From: Macrocybe gigantea
Lineage: Eukaryota; Basidiomycota; Agaricomycetes; Agaricales; Callistosporiaceae
Length of the DNA: 64,000 nt
Direction of reading: 5' to 3'
Assembly: GCA_011319805.1 (NCBI GenBank)
Contig: SJRY01000260.1
Span: forward strand, 479,323 to 543,322
Each line of letters opens with the position of its first letter. Within the stretch, counting starts at the first letter, position 1. This document shows positions 31,415 through 44,175 of this stretch, in pieces. Both the position numbers and the translations under genes were made by a program. Below the pieces are notes generated by a model. That model was given only the letters and a program-made list of their open reading frames with translations. It was not told where the DNA came from and made no database searches.

Positions 31415-33590
31415 TCAGATCTTCATGGTCAGAAGAACGTTGCTGTCAGACCATACTTGAGCTAGTGCTATCGTCAAATGAATCACATGATGCCTGGACA
31501 TATGATTGGAGATGCAGCAGCAGGTGCTGTTACTGTGGGCTTTTGTCCTGTTGTTGTTCTGGAGCCTTGGCCACCTGCAAAGATTCACTAGACTTCTTCA
31601 ACACCAATCATCCAAAGAAGTCCATTGCAGAGTGGCCATGAGAATTGGATGACTTGGACAGCATCTTGCTGAGCAAGCTCGAATATGCATGGGATATCTG
31701 GCTGAATGTGCCTGTACTGGTGCTGGTCATCTGTGAATTGGACTGCTGTGGCAGATGTGTCAATACTATGGGCATTTCAGCCTGGCTTCCAAGGTAAGCA
31801 TGGACAGCGAGAAACTCAAGATTGCTCAGGTCTTCTTTCTGCTTTCTCTTGTTTGTGAGAGATTTCAAGCACTTGCAAGGCATGCTTTGCCTCTGCTTCT
31901 TTTGGAAGGAATGCATCGCTCATGCCTGCCATTGCTTACATTCCTTGTCAAGAGTCTCGCCTTCTTCTAGGACCCTGCAGATTCGGGGTGGAGATGGAGC
32001 TCCTGAGCTTTTTCATGTCACCAGCAAACAATCAAACAATGTTGAAAGAGGTCAAGGCACTGGCACTCACTGCATTTTTTTTCTGGAAACTTGATCATTG
32101 TCATCTCAGTGCACTTCATGCATTTGCTTCAACTCTTTGCAGCTCCCAAGCCTTTGGTGCATTTGTGGTACCATTGTATGATGAAGTCATTGTACACCAG
32201 CAATTGCAGCAGTTAATGAGGTGAGAACGGCCATCTTCTGTGCCAAAGTTTGACCTCCCTTAATAGTTCTGCATGCCAAAGGACTCACCAATATTTTGCC
32301 ACATTGAAGCCCTTCTGGTGATTCTAATATGTCACTTTAAATTGTGTGATCATTTCCTAGGATCGCATCTATTGTGCGGTATCTGTATCAGCAAGACCTG
32401 TCTCCCTATTCTGCCACTGGCTATTGATGATCACAAAGCAGTCGTCATTATACAGGAACTCACTGAAGCACTTGTTCTGCAGGACTACATCTCTATCTGT
32501 GGTGACAATGCAATGCTGGGCACATCTGAGGAATTGAGTTGTGGTTTTGATATCGCAACCTGGCATATATTCAACACTACAGTGATGCAACCATAAGGCG
32601 CTACTTGTGCATAGCCAATAGCTTTCATACATAATCAAATGCATTGCACAATGGCTCACAGTTGTAATTGAGAGAGGACGAAGGGAAGACACTACCTCTG
32701 GATGTCATATGATATTTCAGTGATGCACAATTCCACAAATGATGTTACAGTGCATATCCCATTCACTGTCACAATTTTACAGCTCATGACACATTTTGTT
32801 AACGTCCATCACATGAGCCCGTCTACCCCTCCCTCTCCATTTTTTCCCTCCATTAGGAAACCAATCTGCACCATTCCCTACAGGATAAACATGCAATGTC
32901 CCATATGCGTGACCTTTGATGAACCCTCGCACTGTCCAATGCAATTTGCATTCATCAGAAATGTGGAATGCATCCCTTCAAGGTAAATAAGTCAATTATA
33001 TTTGCACTTCCAGACAAGTAAATGTACTTACATGATAACCCAGTCAATGCTTGACCCTTTGAAGCAGTCAAGAATCTTTTGTTCATGCTCAGTTACCACC
33101 TGCTTCACCCTTTTGTAAAGTGTATCACCCTGGTGCTCAGGAATTGCATCAAAGGAGAAGATGCACATATTTTAAGAGTGTGCATTTGCTGTTAGCAGAA
33201 TGCAATGAGCAATGATTGTTGTACTGTGAAATTAAGCTCAAAAGCTTCTCTGTTGTCATGATACCATGCACATATTGCAACCCATGGACCACTACAGATG
33301 TGTTGCTGAATACGACATGTGTCGTCTCACTTGGAATGCACTCATCACACCTGGCATCAATGCAATGAGCGACGCAATTGGTTTTTCCTTGGCTATTTCA
33401 TAGCAAAAAAGCATTTATTTATTTTATTTTATTTTTTGCAGGGACAGGAGATACCTTTATTTATTTATTTTCCACTTTAATAAAACTAAGATATAATCCT
33501 GTGGCATATCTATTTTCAACATTAAATACTGATTGCACATTACTAGCTATTAATCAATATCACCTTTTTATGCAGAAAAAACTTGAAGAA
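31415..33590. other. Degenerate sequence; no supported gene
   Basis: Several short frames occur on both strands (for example 31608-31916 reverse, 31922-32224 forward, 32273-32596 forward), but none shows a recognisable domain. Codons shift frame repeatedly. This is probably decayed transposon or gene sequence. An AT-rich stretch lies at about 33390-33480. Confidence 0.35.
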
Positions 33591-33790
33591 AGGTGATATT
33601 GCCTGTATGTATTTCTACCAGTTTAAGCTATTATAGACCTCAGGTTGATATTCCCAAAAAATTCAGAAATAAAGTAGAAGTGGATCTTAGTAGCTTTCTC
33701 CCATGGTTCTACCTACTGGCCATAGTAGTGCAAATATTGCCAGCTAAACTTCTCTCTCATGATACCAACAATACCTTGCCTGCCATTACC

Positions 33791-35935
33791 ATGGGGAAAT
33801 CACCAGTATTCAATAAAGAACAGGTTGAGTGGCTTACTACATAGCTTCTAGAGTTTCACCAAGTCCAGTTGAGGTCAAAAAATTCCCAAGGTCCTACCCA
33901 ACCTTTACTTGAAGTTTTATGCTATATGGCCTATTGAATTAACTGAGGAAGAAGTTGAAGCTGCTAAAGAAGGTATCACCAAGGCTAAAACTGCCAAAAG
34001 GAAGAAATGCAAGACAGTGAGTGTTACCTTAGCTCCTTCTAGATATATATTGATGGACTTTTTCTCATGCCAGCAAATCAAGAATTGGTTTTATAATCAC
34101 TGAGATATTAGCTCTGGAGCTGGATCATGAGAGGTTTTGAACCTGACTACTAGTTCTTGCCTTATACAGCCCTGGCAAGCTTTTCAAAAGCTGTTTGGTG
34201 ACAATTTTAAGAAACAAGTTGAGACAGCATGGAAGACCTTAAAAAAGGAGAAATCTGAAGATATGACATTGAAATTTGCATTTACCAACAAGATGATAGT
34301 GACCTTTTATGAACAATAAAGCACTGAAGCAAAGGAGAAAGTTGAGGCCTTCCATAAGGAATATAAAGAGAGTGGAGTGAATAATGAGGAGCCTTCTGAT
34401 ATTCACAATCAGAAGCTACAAAAGTAAGATCTCTTTCTTCACAGTGAAATGGAGACTTATATTATTATATTATCAGAGCAATTGATAAGCTTCCTCATAC
34501 TCTGATGACTGTTGCTAAGAATGTAGTTAAGCAGACTGGATTGGTCTGTATAATTATAGTAGGAGGTCCTTGTCCTTGTTTTGGTGGTGCAATTTGGTCA
34601 ATGATGTATGTATGGTTTTTCTTAGGTCACAATCTCTATACTTGTACATATTTTCTGATTATACTCCAGGATCCATAGGAGAATGACACCCAATGGAAAA
34701 AGCCTTGACAAATTCCTAGGGTCTAGTTATGGTGAAGAGTTCATCCCACTCTTTGATAACTTTGTTCATGCAGCTTATGGTAAGGTTTCTCTAGTGGCAG
34801 ATGTTTTAGAAATTGAAACTGCTATAGATGATGCAGCCGATAAGGCATAAGCCTTATCATCTTCTCTTTCAGAGAAAGAAACCCCTGCTCCTGATGTGAA
34901 ACCAGATAAGAAGCCATCTATAAAAGAGCAAAAAGTGCAGAAAGGAGAGATTGCTCTAGACAAGATTGGTAATCATTCTTCTACTCCTCTGAGTGATGCT
35001 CCTGATGCTCTTCCTTCTCCAATTGAGATTCATGAAGCTTCTCCTCCACTTCAGATTCATGAGGCTTCTTCTTCAGATGAGGTTTAGCAAGCTTCTCCAG
35101 TTCAGGTTTGCAAGACTTCTCCTCCAGTTCAGGTTTGGCAAGTTCCTCCTTCAGTTCAGATTTGCAAGACTTCTCCTCCTCCAGACAAGGTTCATGAGAC
35201 CTCTCCAGCTGGTGTTTGCATGGCTTCCCAGGTTTCATCTCCTATCAGTCCTCTCAATACCTCCTCTTTTCCTTCTGATACTACCAAGAACATTACTGCT
35301 ATAACCAATACAGGTAAAGAAGCATTGGTCAATGCAAGCATTATTGGCCTCCTGCCTTTCTTAAGGGCTATTTCAAATAATAAGCAATGACAAGAGCTTG
35401 TTCACAAGTTTAATTCTTTTGAAGCAAGGAATACTCCAGCAGGTGTAAGTCTTTACATTATTTTATTATTCAGTTATTGATGGTCATTCGAGCAATTGCC
35501 TACCAAGTCTCAGCCTCTGCAAGTTAGCCATTAGATCAAATATGCTCAAAAGACTGATGCTAATCATATGCCAATACCTGAAGATGTCAAGGCCTTTGGC
35601 ACAAATTAGTTTGCTTAGTAGTGATTGATTCAGCCCAATTAGCAAAGTGAAGACCTCTCACATAATATTTCAACTGCAGAATATACTGGCTGGGCACTAT
35701 TGCTCTGTAGTAGGGCCAATAGTATGCTTTTGGTAGTTTTAAATCTTGCCTGGTAGTTCACATGTGTATGTGCCCAAGGTGTCAATAAGGACCATGTTTT
35801 ATCAGCGATTGAGGATGTCACTTGGATTTTGGTGCAACTACAAGCTGATACTACTACTTTGATGAATGACAAGAGAATGAAATGCCAAGCTAATGAAGAC
35901 ACTAGTGTCAAGAGGTATGTTTGTTTTGCCTTCAA
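33791..35935 (+). pseudogene. Decayed multi-exon gene of an Agaricomycete-type family
   Basis: Forward pieces in changing frames read GKSPVFNKEQVEWL, LIQPWQAFQKLFGDNFKKQV (about 34160), KFAFTNKMIVTFYEQ (about 34270) and a Pro/Ser-rich middle (about 34980-35240). A later part contains ALLLCSRANSMLLVVLNLAW and AIEDVTWILVQL (about 35690-35850). I recall proteins with this order (a DNA-binding-like N-terminus with a QIKNWFYNH segment, a low-complexity centre and a W-rich end) as common in mushroom genomes and linked to transposons. Stops and missing splice sites suggest decay. The function is not known to me. Confidence 0.45.
35030..35215 (+). repeat. Minisatellite of about 27-30 bp units
   Basis: Units resembling CTTCTCCTCCAGTTCAGG plus TTTGCAAGA or TTCATGAGG are repeated about six times with variation. 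They lie in the Pro/Ser-rich part of the decayed gene and would encode repeats around SPPVQV. Confidence 0.7.
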
Positions 35936-36102
35936 TATGTATCAATGCTCATGTCAAAATTAGAGCAAAACAGAAACTGCATGCCAAGTAGATTACTGAG
36001 TATTTTTTGCATTAGATATCCTATAGTTTGCTCTTGTAGTTCAAGTTATACAAGGTTATTGTCATATGGATAGTTGAGTAAGCCATTATTGGATAAACTA
36101 AA

Positions 36103-36354
36103 TCACAGATCAATTACAATAATTCCAACCACCCATGGATCAATTACAATCAATTACAATGGCCTCACAGATCAATTATAATCAATTACAATGGCCTCAC
36201 AGACAAATTACAATCAATTACAACCCATTTTCAAATCAATTACAATCAATTACAATCCCTTTTCAAACCAATTATAATCAATTACAATCATATTCTATTC
36301 TAATTACAACCAATTACAATTATAATCCATTCCAATCACAATGTATCACAATCC
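36103..36354 (+). repeat. AT-rich decamer-type tandem repeat
   Basis: The words CAATTACAAT and TCAATTACAA recur about twenty times over 250 bp, with spacers such as GGCCTCACAGA early on and CCATTTTCAAA later. The array ends where LINE-like coding sequence begins. Confidence 0.8.
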
Positions 36355-36419
36355 TTTGCTTTAGCCCATTTACAATAGCCCTCAGTACTATACACATTGG
36401 TCTCACCAACTATAGTTGG

Positions 36420-37861
36420 TGTGTTGTATATAATAGTGCAAGCCACAACTCTATTAGAAGGCCCAGTCACCCTGACTGGACCTGCATTGTTCAGCACTCA
36501 TCATATGAGGATCCTCTTCATGTGATAGCATATATTCATAACTGTCTAAGGCAGTTACAATTGTCTCTCAGACATGATCTTGTTGACAGTCATGACCTGA
36601 TGATTGTTAGTTTCTCTACTCTAGAGGAACCACTCTTCCTTGCTAACACCTACTCTGATGTAGATGGAAGTGCTATTCATCTACTATATGACTGTGTAGA
36701 AAGGCTGGACTTCCCCAATCTGGCTTATCTCAGTAGGGATTTCAATTGTCATTATAAACTCTAGAATGGAGTTTATACTTCACAGCATATATGAGGTGAG
36801 ATGTTGTATAATGCAACACTTGACCTCAGTCTTGATTGGGCAGAGCCATCTAACTATGGCCTGACTTTCATTTCTCATAACTCAGAGCTTTGGCCCTCTG
36901 TTATAGATTTGATATTTACTCCTGTCAATTTGGCAAGAGTGGCTCTAGTCATTGTTGATGCCTATAGGCTGACATCAGATCATTTACCATTGTTGCTTTC
37001 ATTAGATATCCCACTCCTGGACCTTTCTAATGCATGGGGGACTCTTCCAAAAGACAGCATAATAGAGTTCATCTCTGACATTGCTGGTGATCTTCTCAGT
37101 ATGGACTCTGTCCCAATCAAGACACCAGATGACCTCAAGAGTGTCCTTCAGACACTGTCAAAGTCAATTGATTGAGCTTAGAATCTCCATTCTAAGGAGT
37201 GCAAGCTTTCAAAACAGAGCAAAGGCTGGTGGAACCAGCATTGCTCTGAGACATTGGACACCTTTAGGCTCACCTGCTCTGAAAGGGACTACTGCATCTG
37301 GCAATGAGCCATTAAAGATGCTAAATACACCAGGTGTTCTTTGATCAGCAAATCAAGGAAGTGGCAGCAAAATCTTGTATAATGCTGCATCTGACTAACC
37401 AGTAAATCTGGATAAACTCAATGAACTTGAATCTCATCTGCCATGGGACTGAGTCCTATTTTCTGCTGCAGAATGCCAAGAGGCTTTGAAGCCCTGCAGC
37501 AACACTTCTGTCTCTAGATCTGATCATTTGTCTTGGGGCCATGTCAAGCAGCTGGTGAAGTTCCCTTATCTGGCCATTTTTATTCTGAACATCACTAATA
37601 CACATCCTTCAAGCAGAGCCTGTCAGTTTTGAGTCCAAAACCTAGCAAGCCTGCATATGATACTCCAAAAGCCTCTTGACCAATCATACTTTTGAATACC
37701 CTCAGCAAGCTCATTGAGAAAATGCTGGCACAGTGTATGCAGTATGAAGTGACTAAATTTGCTGTCTTCAATTTGAAGCAGTTTGGAGGCATTTAGCAGA
37801 ATTCTACTGAGGATGCCAGAGTTTTTCTTACCCATATCATCTGCCAGGGATGGCTGAAGGG
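36420..37861 (+). pseudogene. LINE endonuclease and first part of RT, decayed
   Basis: An apurinic-type endonuclease is indicated by LRHDLVDSHDLMIVSFSTLE (about 36560), YLSRDFNCHYKL (about 36735, matching the GDFN motif), VIDLIFTP (about 36905) and the SDHLPLLLSLDIP motif (about 36980), which holds the catalytic Asp-His. Frames then break. Near 37690-37860 the RT start appears (LLNTLSKLIEKMLAQ-like, DARVFLTHIICQGWLKG). No clear start codon can be assigned. Confidence 0.65.
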
Positions 37862-38277
37862 TGCTATGCAAAACTAATTCTGCACACAGGTCACTCTTAG
37901 CCAATCAGAGATGAGAGGCGGAGAAAAGAATGCTATTACTAGCCAGCTTGAAGCTGATTTTTACTATACATGATTTAACTATTTATATGTTACGATACCC
38001 GAGCATGGACCATGACTATGCTATCCTCATGTTGCATGAAACCCTTGACCCTAAGTTGAATGAGTAAGGATTCGACTGTACTCCTCATGTTATCCTGCAG
38101 GTGCTGTGTAATAGCCCTATGCCCTAGTCAGCACTGATGTGTCATTGTTATAGGATTGTTTTAAGTTGTTGCACTGCATCTTGTTTGTCACATCGTACTT
38201 TGTGTCACATGTTCATCATGTGATTCTTGAGTCATGTGCCCATTGTCAAGATAATGATAAACCCAGAAATCATAACA
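37862..38277 (-). repeat. 3' LTR of A2
   Basis: 416 bp, reverse orientation. The R-start 11-mer appears at 37945-37955 as AGCTTGAAGCT (one CpG-type change). The polypurine tract follows at 38278-38292 (ttacctccctttta in + orientation). Confidence 0.9.
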
Positions 38278-38324
38278 TTACCTCCCTTTTAAGGATTGTG
38301 TTCTTGCAATCATGTTTTTTCTTC

Positions 38325-39801
38325 CTCATTATTCTCCTAGTTTTGCTTGCACTCATTCTCCTCTACAATTTTCTGATTCCATCACTGCTGCTATGCTTGC
38401 CAGGCTGTGTCCAGGCAGTCTTTGACTTCTTTCGGGTCCGCCATCCAGCCGGTAAGGGTCTTCTTTTTTGGCAGCATTTTCATTTGCTGACCATGTGGGT
38501 AGACCCAGATTTCATTAGCCATGTGGTCGAAGAGGACCTTTGATGACTGGGTTTGATGGAGGCAGGTTTGTATGACTTTCTTTGGTGTGGGTTGCAGTGG
38601 CAGCTGATGTTGTCCTCTCTCTAGGGATGGTGTCTTAGGGTTCTCATGATGAAATTTCATGACTGCATTTAGCGCATCTTCATTGACATTTTTGGCAGGT
38701 TCCTAAGTAGTGTCCTCCATAGGGTACCCCTTCCCATGTATTCTATACTGTAATTTTCCCCTGTTCTATCAGGAATTTATTACAGCTTCCACCTCATATT
38801 GTTTCTCTCCTTCCACAATGATGGGAGGAGGTTGTTTCAGAATTGTTACTGCTTTCTGTCATAGAAATGCTGGTGCCATATACAGGGTCAGTTCAGATTC
38901 ATTTTAGATGGGGTGAATCTTCCAATGTTCTGGTAGTTCAAGCTTGTATGCCGATTCTCCAATTCATCACTTGACTTTGAAAGGACCAAACCATTTGTTG
39001 TTAAGCTTATCGGTTAGTCAGTCAGTTGTGATGTTAGTGCCTTCCAACCAGACTTAATCACCCTCATGATACTCTTGGGCAGGCTTCTGTTTCCGGTTAT
39101 AAGTCTGTTTCATTATTTCCACAGCTTTTAATAGAGAGGTCTTGGCCTTGGTCTGAATTTCCTTCATCATTTCAGTGAACTCTTCTGCAGTCTGTGATTT
39201 AGCATTATGCTTCAGAGGCTCTTTTCTAGTATATGGATGTCACCTATAGTTTAAGTAAAACAGGGAGTATCTGGTCACCAAGTGGATTCGATTGTTATAG
39301 GAAAATTTGGCCATTGGTAGCCAATCTGCCCAGTCTGTTTGCTGATGATTCACAAAAAGTTTCAGGTACTGCTCAAGTTCTGGATTAACTCATTCTATTT
39401 GTCCATCAGTTTGTAGATGGTATAGCATCAAAGGGGCTCCTTTGATTCCCAAAAGTGTGTAGAGGTCTGTCATGAATGCAGAGACAAATTGTCATCCTCT
39501 GTCACTGATGACTTTCTTTGGGAGTCTGTAGTTCAGAAATATAGTGTTGCATAGATTGCGAGCAACCCCTTCTGCTATGATTTCCATATTGACCAGTATG
39601 AATTTGGCTCCTTTTGTGAACCAATCTACCATCACCATTACACCATTAAACCCTTGAGATTCAGAGAGGGGTCCGATAAGATCTACAGATATGATCTCCC
39701 ATGGTTCCTTCAGTACCTTATTCAGATGGAGTGGGGCATGCTTCCGATCTCTGATGATTTTCATCCATTGGCATTTGTCACATCATTTTGGACCACCAGA
39801 A
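38325..39801 (-). pseudogene. pol: A2 pol, 3' piece: integrase core and chromodomain
   Basis: Reverse reading begins after B2 with KIIRDRKHAPLHLNK and SVDLIGPLSESQGF (integrase core, 39764-39492). It continues through the core and a decayed chromodomain (about 38640-38760) to a tail matching A1 (ANEIWVYPHGQQMK). Stops are frequent. Confidence 0.75.
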
Positions 39802-40121
39802 TGTTAGGCTAGACGAATCTCAGAAGGACTCGGGCAGACTAAGTGCGAGAGTGGTCTTGAGATGATGGCAAAAGGAATATTAAGCCTAGCGTTACTGGTA
39901 CATCTGGGAGTCCTTATATACACTACAGTACTCAAGCACGGACCATGGGCTGCGCAATGCTGTGGACTGCGGATGAGTAAGACTGGAAGGAGATGACTCA
40001 GGATGACTAGGGAAGTGAGATGACTCGATGGCTGCGCGCTGCGCAGCATGATGGGGGAGATAAGGGATGTGGGAAAGATAAGATAAGAAAATGAATAGTC
40101 CTTTGGGCGGCGTCTGTAACA
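39802..40121 (-). repeat. 3' LTR of B2
   Basis: 320 bp, TGTTAGGC...TGTAACA on the + strand. The polypurine tract lies at 40122-40134 (reverse complement AAAGAGAGGGTGA). Confidence 0.95.
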
Positions 40122-40158
40122 TCACCCTCTCTTTAGATTCGCGTCCTCGCGAAAAACC

Positions 40159-40557
40159 TTAGTCCAGCTGTCCCCACCCAGTATTGGTCTCCCAGGCGGT
40201 CGCGGCACGCGGGGCCCATGTATGAATGAGCTCTTCATTATAGGCGCGAATGTGGTGGAGTGTGGTGGCGAGGAGTTTAAGCCGCCGGTTTTCTGTGCGA
40301 AGCATTTCCATTGCTTCGCGAAGCGCGATACGTTCAGCTGCAGTGGGGCCGGTCCCATCAGGGGTTCTCCCGGTCCAGAGGTGCGTGCGGACGGTCATAA
40401 CATAGCGCATATATGCGCCGAGTGTGATGGCGAGGGGGTCCATGTAGTCGCTAGCATTGAGAATCCTTGCCAGATTCTCGAGGTCGCTTGGGCGGTTGGG
40501 GGTAGGTGCGCGGCTGCCCTCGCTGCTGTCGATGCTGATGGGGGCGTTGGTGGTCAT
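40159..40557 (-). CDS. B2 ORF3, 132-residue accessory protein, intact
   Basis: ATG at 40557 overlaps the pol TGA (ATGA). The protein has a Ser/Pro-rich N-terminus (ISIDSSEGS, PTPNRPSDLENLARIL), a hydrophobic middle (YMDPLAITLGAYMRYVMTV) and a probable coiled coil (ALREAMEMLRTENRRLKLLA). Most of the few differences from B1 are single-residue changes. The ORF lies between pol and the polypurine tract, where chromoviruses normally have no gene. Its role is unknown; an accessory or regulatory function is only a guess. Confidence 0.8.
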   Translation of the reverse strand: MTTNAPISIDSSEGSRAPTPNRPSDLENLARILNASDYMDPLAITLGAYMRYVMTVRTHLWTGRTPDGTGPTAAERIALREAMEMLRTENRRLKLLATTLHHIRAYNEELIHTWAPRAATAWETNTGWGQLD

Positions 40558-43500
40558 GAAGTGCGATTTTTGGTCTTCTTCCCTCTTGTCGTGATCCTTT
40601 TATCCTGGTTCGCAGTCTTCTTTAGGAAGTGGTCTAGAGCTTGCTGCGCATTCCCCAGCTCCTTCTCTTTGATCCATGTGTTCTCTTCGTGTCCGTATCC
40701 TTTCCATTTGACCAGGAATAGTGTCCCCTTCCCTTGTTTCTTCCTTTTTAGGATCTCTTCTATCTCGTACTCTTCTTCATCATTTATGATTTCAGGGGGT
40801 GGTGGTGATGGTCGCTCTTGTATCTTGAAACGGGGTCCTTTGTAAGGCGTGAGCAGTGTTTCATTGAACACGGGGTGTATCAGCTGCCATGATGCTGGGA
40901 GTTCCAGGCGATATGCCGAGGCTCCTTTCTTTTCAACCACCTTGAACGGTCCGTATCGGAGTGCCGATAACTTCTTTGATGGTCGATTGACTGTGATATT
41001 GGTGGCTTCTAGCCATACTCTATCTCCTTTCTTGTATTCACGGGCAGGTTTCGTCTCGCATCGTAATTGTCTTTGGCTCGTGTTTGTGCATATTGCAGCG
41101 CGGCATTTGCTTCCTTTCGTATTTGGCTCATTCTTTTGACGAAGTCTTTTGCTGCGGGGTTATTCCCTTCTGTCGTCTGCGGCTCTCCCTTCCAGGGGTG
41201 CATTCCATAGTTGAGGTAGAATGGTGTCTCCTTCGTTCCCTGGTGTGCTTTGTCATTGTATTGGTACTCTGCAATTGCTATCCATTCTGCCCAATCGTCC
41301 TGTAGGTTGTTTGTGAAGCTTCTGAGGAAGGCTTCCGTTTCTTGGTGGGATCGCTCCGCCTGTCCATCTGTCTGTGGGTGATAGGCCGTTGATAGGTTTT
41401 GCTTTGTTCCGAGTAATTTTAGAAGTGCTGTCATGAATCGTGCTGCGAACTGGGGTCCTCGATCACTGATGATCTTTCGTGGAATTCCATGAAGCCGCCA
41501 CATGTTGTCTCGGTATAGTCGTGCGAGACCCTCTGCTGTGAGTTCGGTCTTTGTGGGAACTAGGTGGATCATCTTGGTCAGGCGGTCTGTGACTGCGGCG
41601 ATGGCGTTAAAGCCGTTCGAGCTGGGTAGCGGTCCTATGAGATCTACTCCGATATCTTCCCATGGTTGTTGTGGGACTTCGTGCGGGTGCAGGGGTGCGT
41701 GTTTCTTTTGTCGGATGATTTTGTTTCGCTGACATGTTTCGCATCCATTGACATACTTCTTGATGTCTGTCAGCATTGATGGCCACCAATAGGTGCGGCT
41801 TATGAGCTCGTGCATGCGGTATTGCCCTGGGTGTCCTCCGATGGGTGTGTCGTGGTGTTCAAACATGATGTTTTCCTTCAGTTTGTTGTCTGGAGGAACA
41901 TAGATTTTCCCTCCTACATATACGATGTGGTCGTCTTCTGTGAACCAGTGTGGTTTTTCCTTCAGTCCTGTTGTTACGATCGTTTCCCTTCGTGCGCATT
42001 GTCGAATTTGTTCTATCCTTGAGGATTCGATCATCGTGATTCCTCTTGTTTGTATTGTTTCGTTATTTTCTGCTTCTTCTTTCTGTGGGTGTTCGTCCTC
42101 GAACATCATAAATTCGAAGTCTCGTTCATTATTCTCTTCCAGATGTCGAATGAATGCTGCTTCTTTGATCATTTGTATGTCGTCCTTCTCTGCTAGGTTT
42201 TCTTCATATCCTGCCATTCGTGACAGGACATCCGCTTTTCCATTCGCCTTTCCTGGTACGTGTCGTAGTTCGTAGTCGTATTCCTGTAATTTCAGGTACC
42301 AGCCAATCTGTCTCGAATTGAGTCGCTGCGGCTTCGGAAGTATGATAGGTTCTTGTGATCCGTCAATATTTCGAACTTCTCTCGAGCTTCGAGGAGGTAT
42401 TGTCTCCATGTCTTTAGTGCGACCATTATCGCAAGAAGTTCCTTGTCGTAGATTTCGTAGTTTTGTTCCGCTGGGGTCATGCATCTCGAAATGAATGCGA
42501 TCGGATGCCATAGTCCTTTCTGCTGTTGTGATAGTACCGCTCCAATGGCATATCCTGAGGCATCCGTTTCGACTCGGAATTTTCCTTCTGTCTGTGGTAG
42601 TGCTAGAATGGGTGCTGAGGTTATATGTCGGATCAGTTCTTTGAAAGCGCCTTGTTGCTTGTCTGTCCACTGGAATGTTTTGTTTCCAGTCAACTCCGTC
42701 AGGGGTTTAGCGACCTTTGCATATCCCTTGATGAATCGTCGGTAAAAGTTCGTGAATCCCAAGAACTTTTGTAGTTCTTTCTTCGTCTTTGGGGTTGGCC
42801 AGGATTGTACGGCTGTGATCTTTTCTGGTTCCATTTCTACCTTCCCTTCTCCTACATGTATCCTAGTACTGGGACTTTCGATGATTCCCAGACGCATTTC
42901 GGTCCTTTGATGAATAGGTCGTTCTTGTTCAGTATTTCCATGACTTCTATGGTGTTCTTTTGGAGTTCCTCTCGTGTTCGTCCGATGATTATGATGTCGT
43001 CCATATAGATTATGCATGCTCTTCTTCGTATTTGGTCTTGGAAGAGGCTCGCCATCATTCGGCTAAAAGTGCCTGGTGCGTTGCACTGCCCAAAATACAT
43101 GACTGTCGGTTCGAAGAGTCCTCTTGCTGTTAGGAAGGCTGCCTTCCATTCGTCCCCTTTCCGATGCGCACGTTATTGTACCCCAGATAATATCGATCTT
43201 GCTAAAGTACTTTGCTCCTTGTAGTACGTCGAGGAGCTCGCTGATGCGTGGTAGTGGAAACTTGTCCTTGACCATATATTTGTTTATTTCCCGGTAGTCT
43301 TGGATGAGTCGCTTGCTTCCATCCTTCTTATTGCGAAAGAAGCAGGGTGCTGCGTAAGGTGATTTCGATGGGCGTATTTTTCCTGTTCGTAATCCTTCTT
43401 CGACGAAGGCATCTAGTTCCTCTAGCTCTTTCTGTGTCATCGGGTAGACCTTGCTCGGTATCGTTTTGGGTGCATCCTTCGTTAAGTTTATTTCATGGTC

Positions 43501-44175
43501 CCATTCTTTGTGGTCTGGTAAGCGATCAAAGTTCTTCTCCTTGAAGAGGTGTTTGAATCTGATCAGATATGGGGGTATCTGGGTTCCTGTCTTGTCGCTG
43601 GCTGTGGTTTTCGCTGGTTCAGCCACCTTCTGTATCTTGATCGTCTGGTGGTTTATTTTGCACGTTTTGGGGCATCTGTCGAAGACAATTTCTCCTGTCC
43701 TCCATTTGATTGTTGGGTTGTGGTAGACAAGCCAGTCATGTCCTAGTAGCATGTCGGTTTTTCCGATATCGAGTACGATGGCTTCCATATGCTCCTTGTG
43801 TCCTTTAATGTCGATGTGGACCTCCGCTACTCGGTCTGCTGTTTTCTGACGATTGGGTGATCCGTCTGCATTTATGATGGGAATTTCTTGATTCGTCGTG
43901 TCTTCAGTCCTGTTTTTGCTACTATCGCGGTGTTGATGCAGGTCCTATCTGCTCCGCTATCACTTCTGGTGTTATCGTTGTGATTCCTTTTCGGTTCGTA
44001 TCCTCGCTGGTACTGCGAGCTCTTTCCTCTTTGGTGGTTTGTCCCCTTGGATGGTTTTTCTTGGTGCTTCAGATCGCTTGGCAGGAATGGTGTATTTCAG
44101 AGTATGGGATGATCTACATCCGGTATCGAAGCGAGTCTGTTTCAGTTGTATGGGTCGCGATTTAGCACCTCCTAG
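40554..44175 (-). pseudogene. pol: B2 pol, nearly complete, single-base deletions
   Basis: Domains in order are protease (DSGA), RT (YMDD at 42996-43007), RNase H, integrase and chromodomain (LFLVKWKGYGHEENTW). A 553-codon uninterrupted reverse frame (42670-41009) covers RNase H through most of the integrase. Breaks are single-base deletions, for example at GGGGTAC (43180), ATCGGAAAGG (43160) and ACATGTAGG (42855). Pol is in the -1 frame relative to Gag and ends with TGA at 40554-40556, overlapping ORF3. Confidence 0.85.

Noticed and set aside
36103..36354. CRISPR-like array
   Set aside because: Units are about 10 bp with no unique spacers, in a eukaryotic context; this is a minisatellite.
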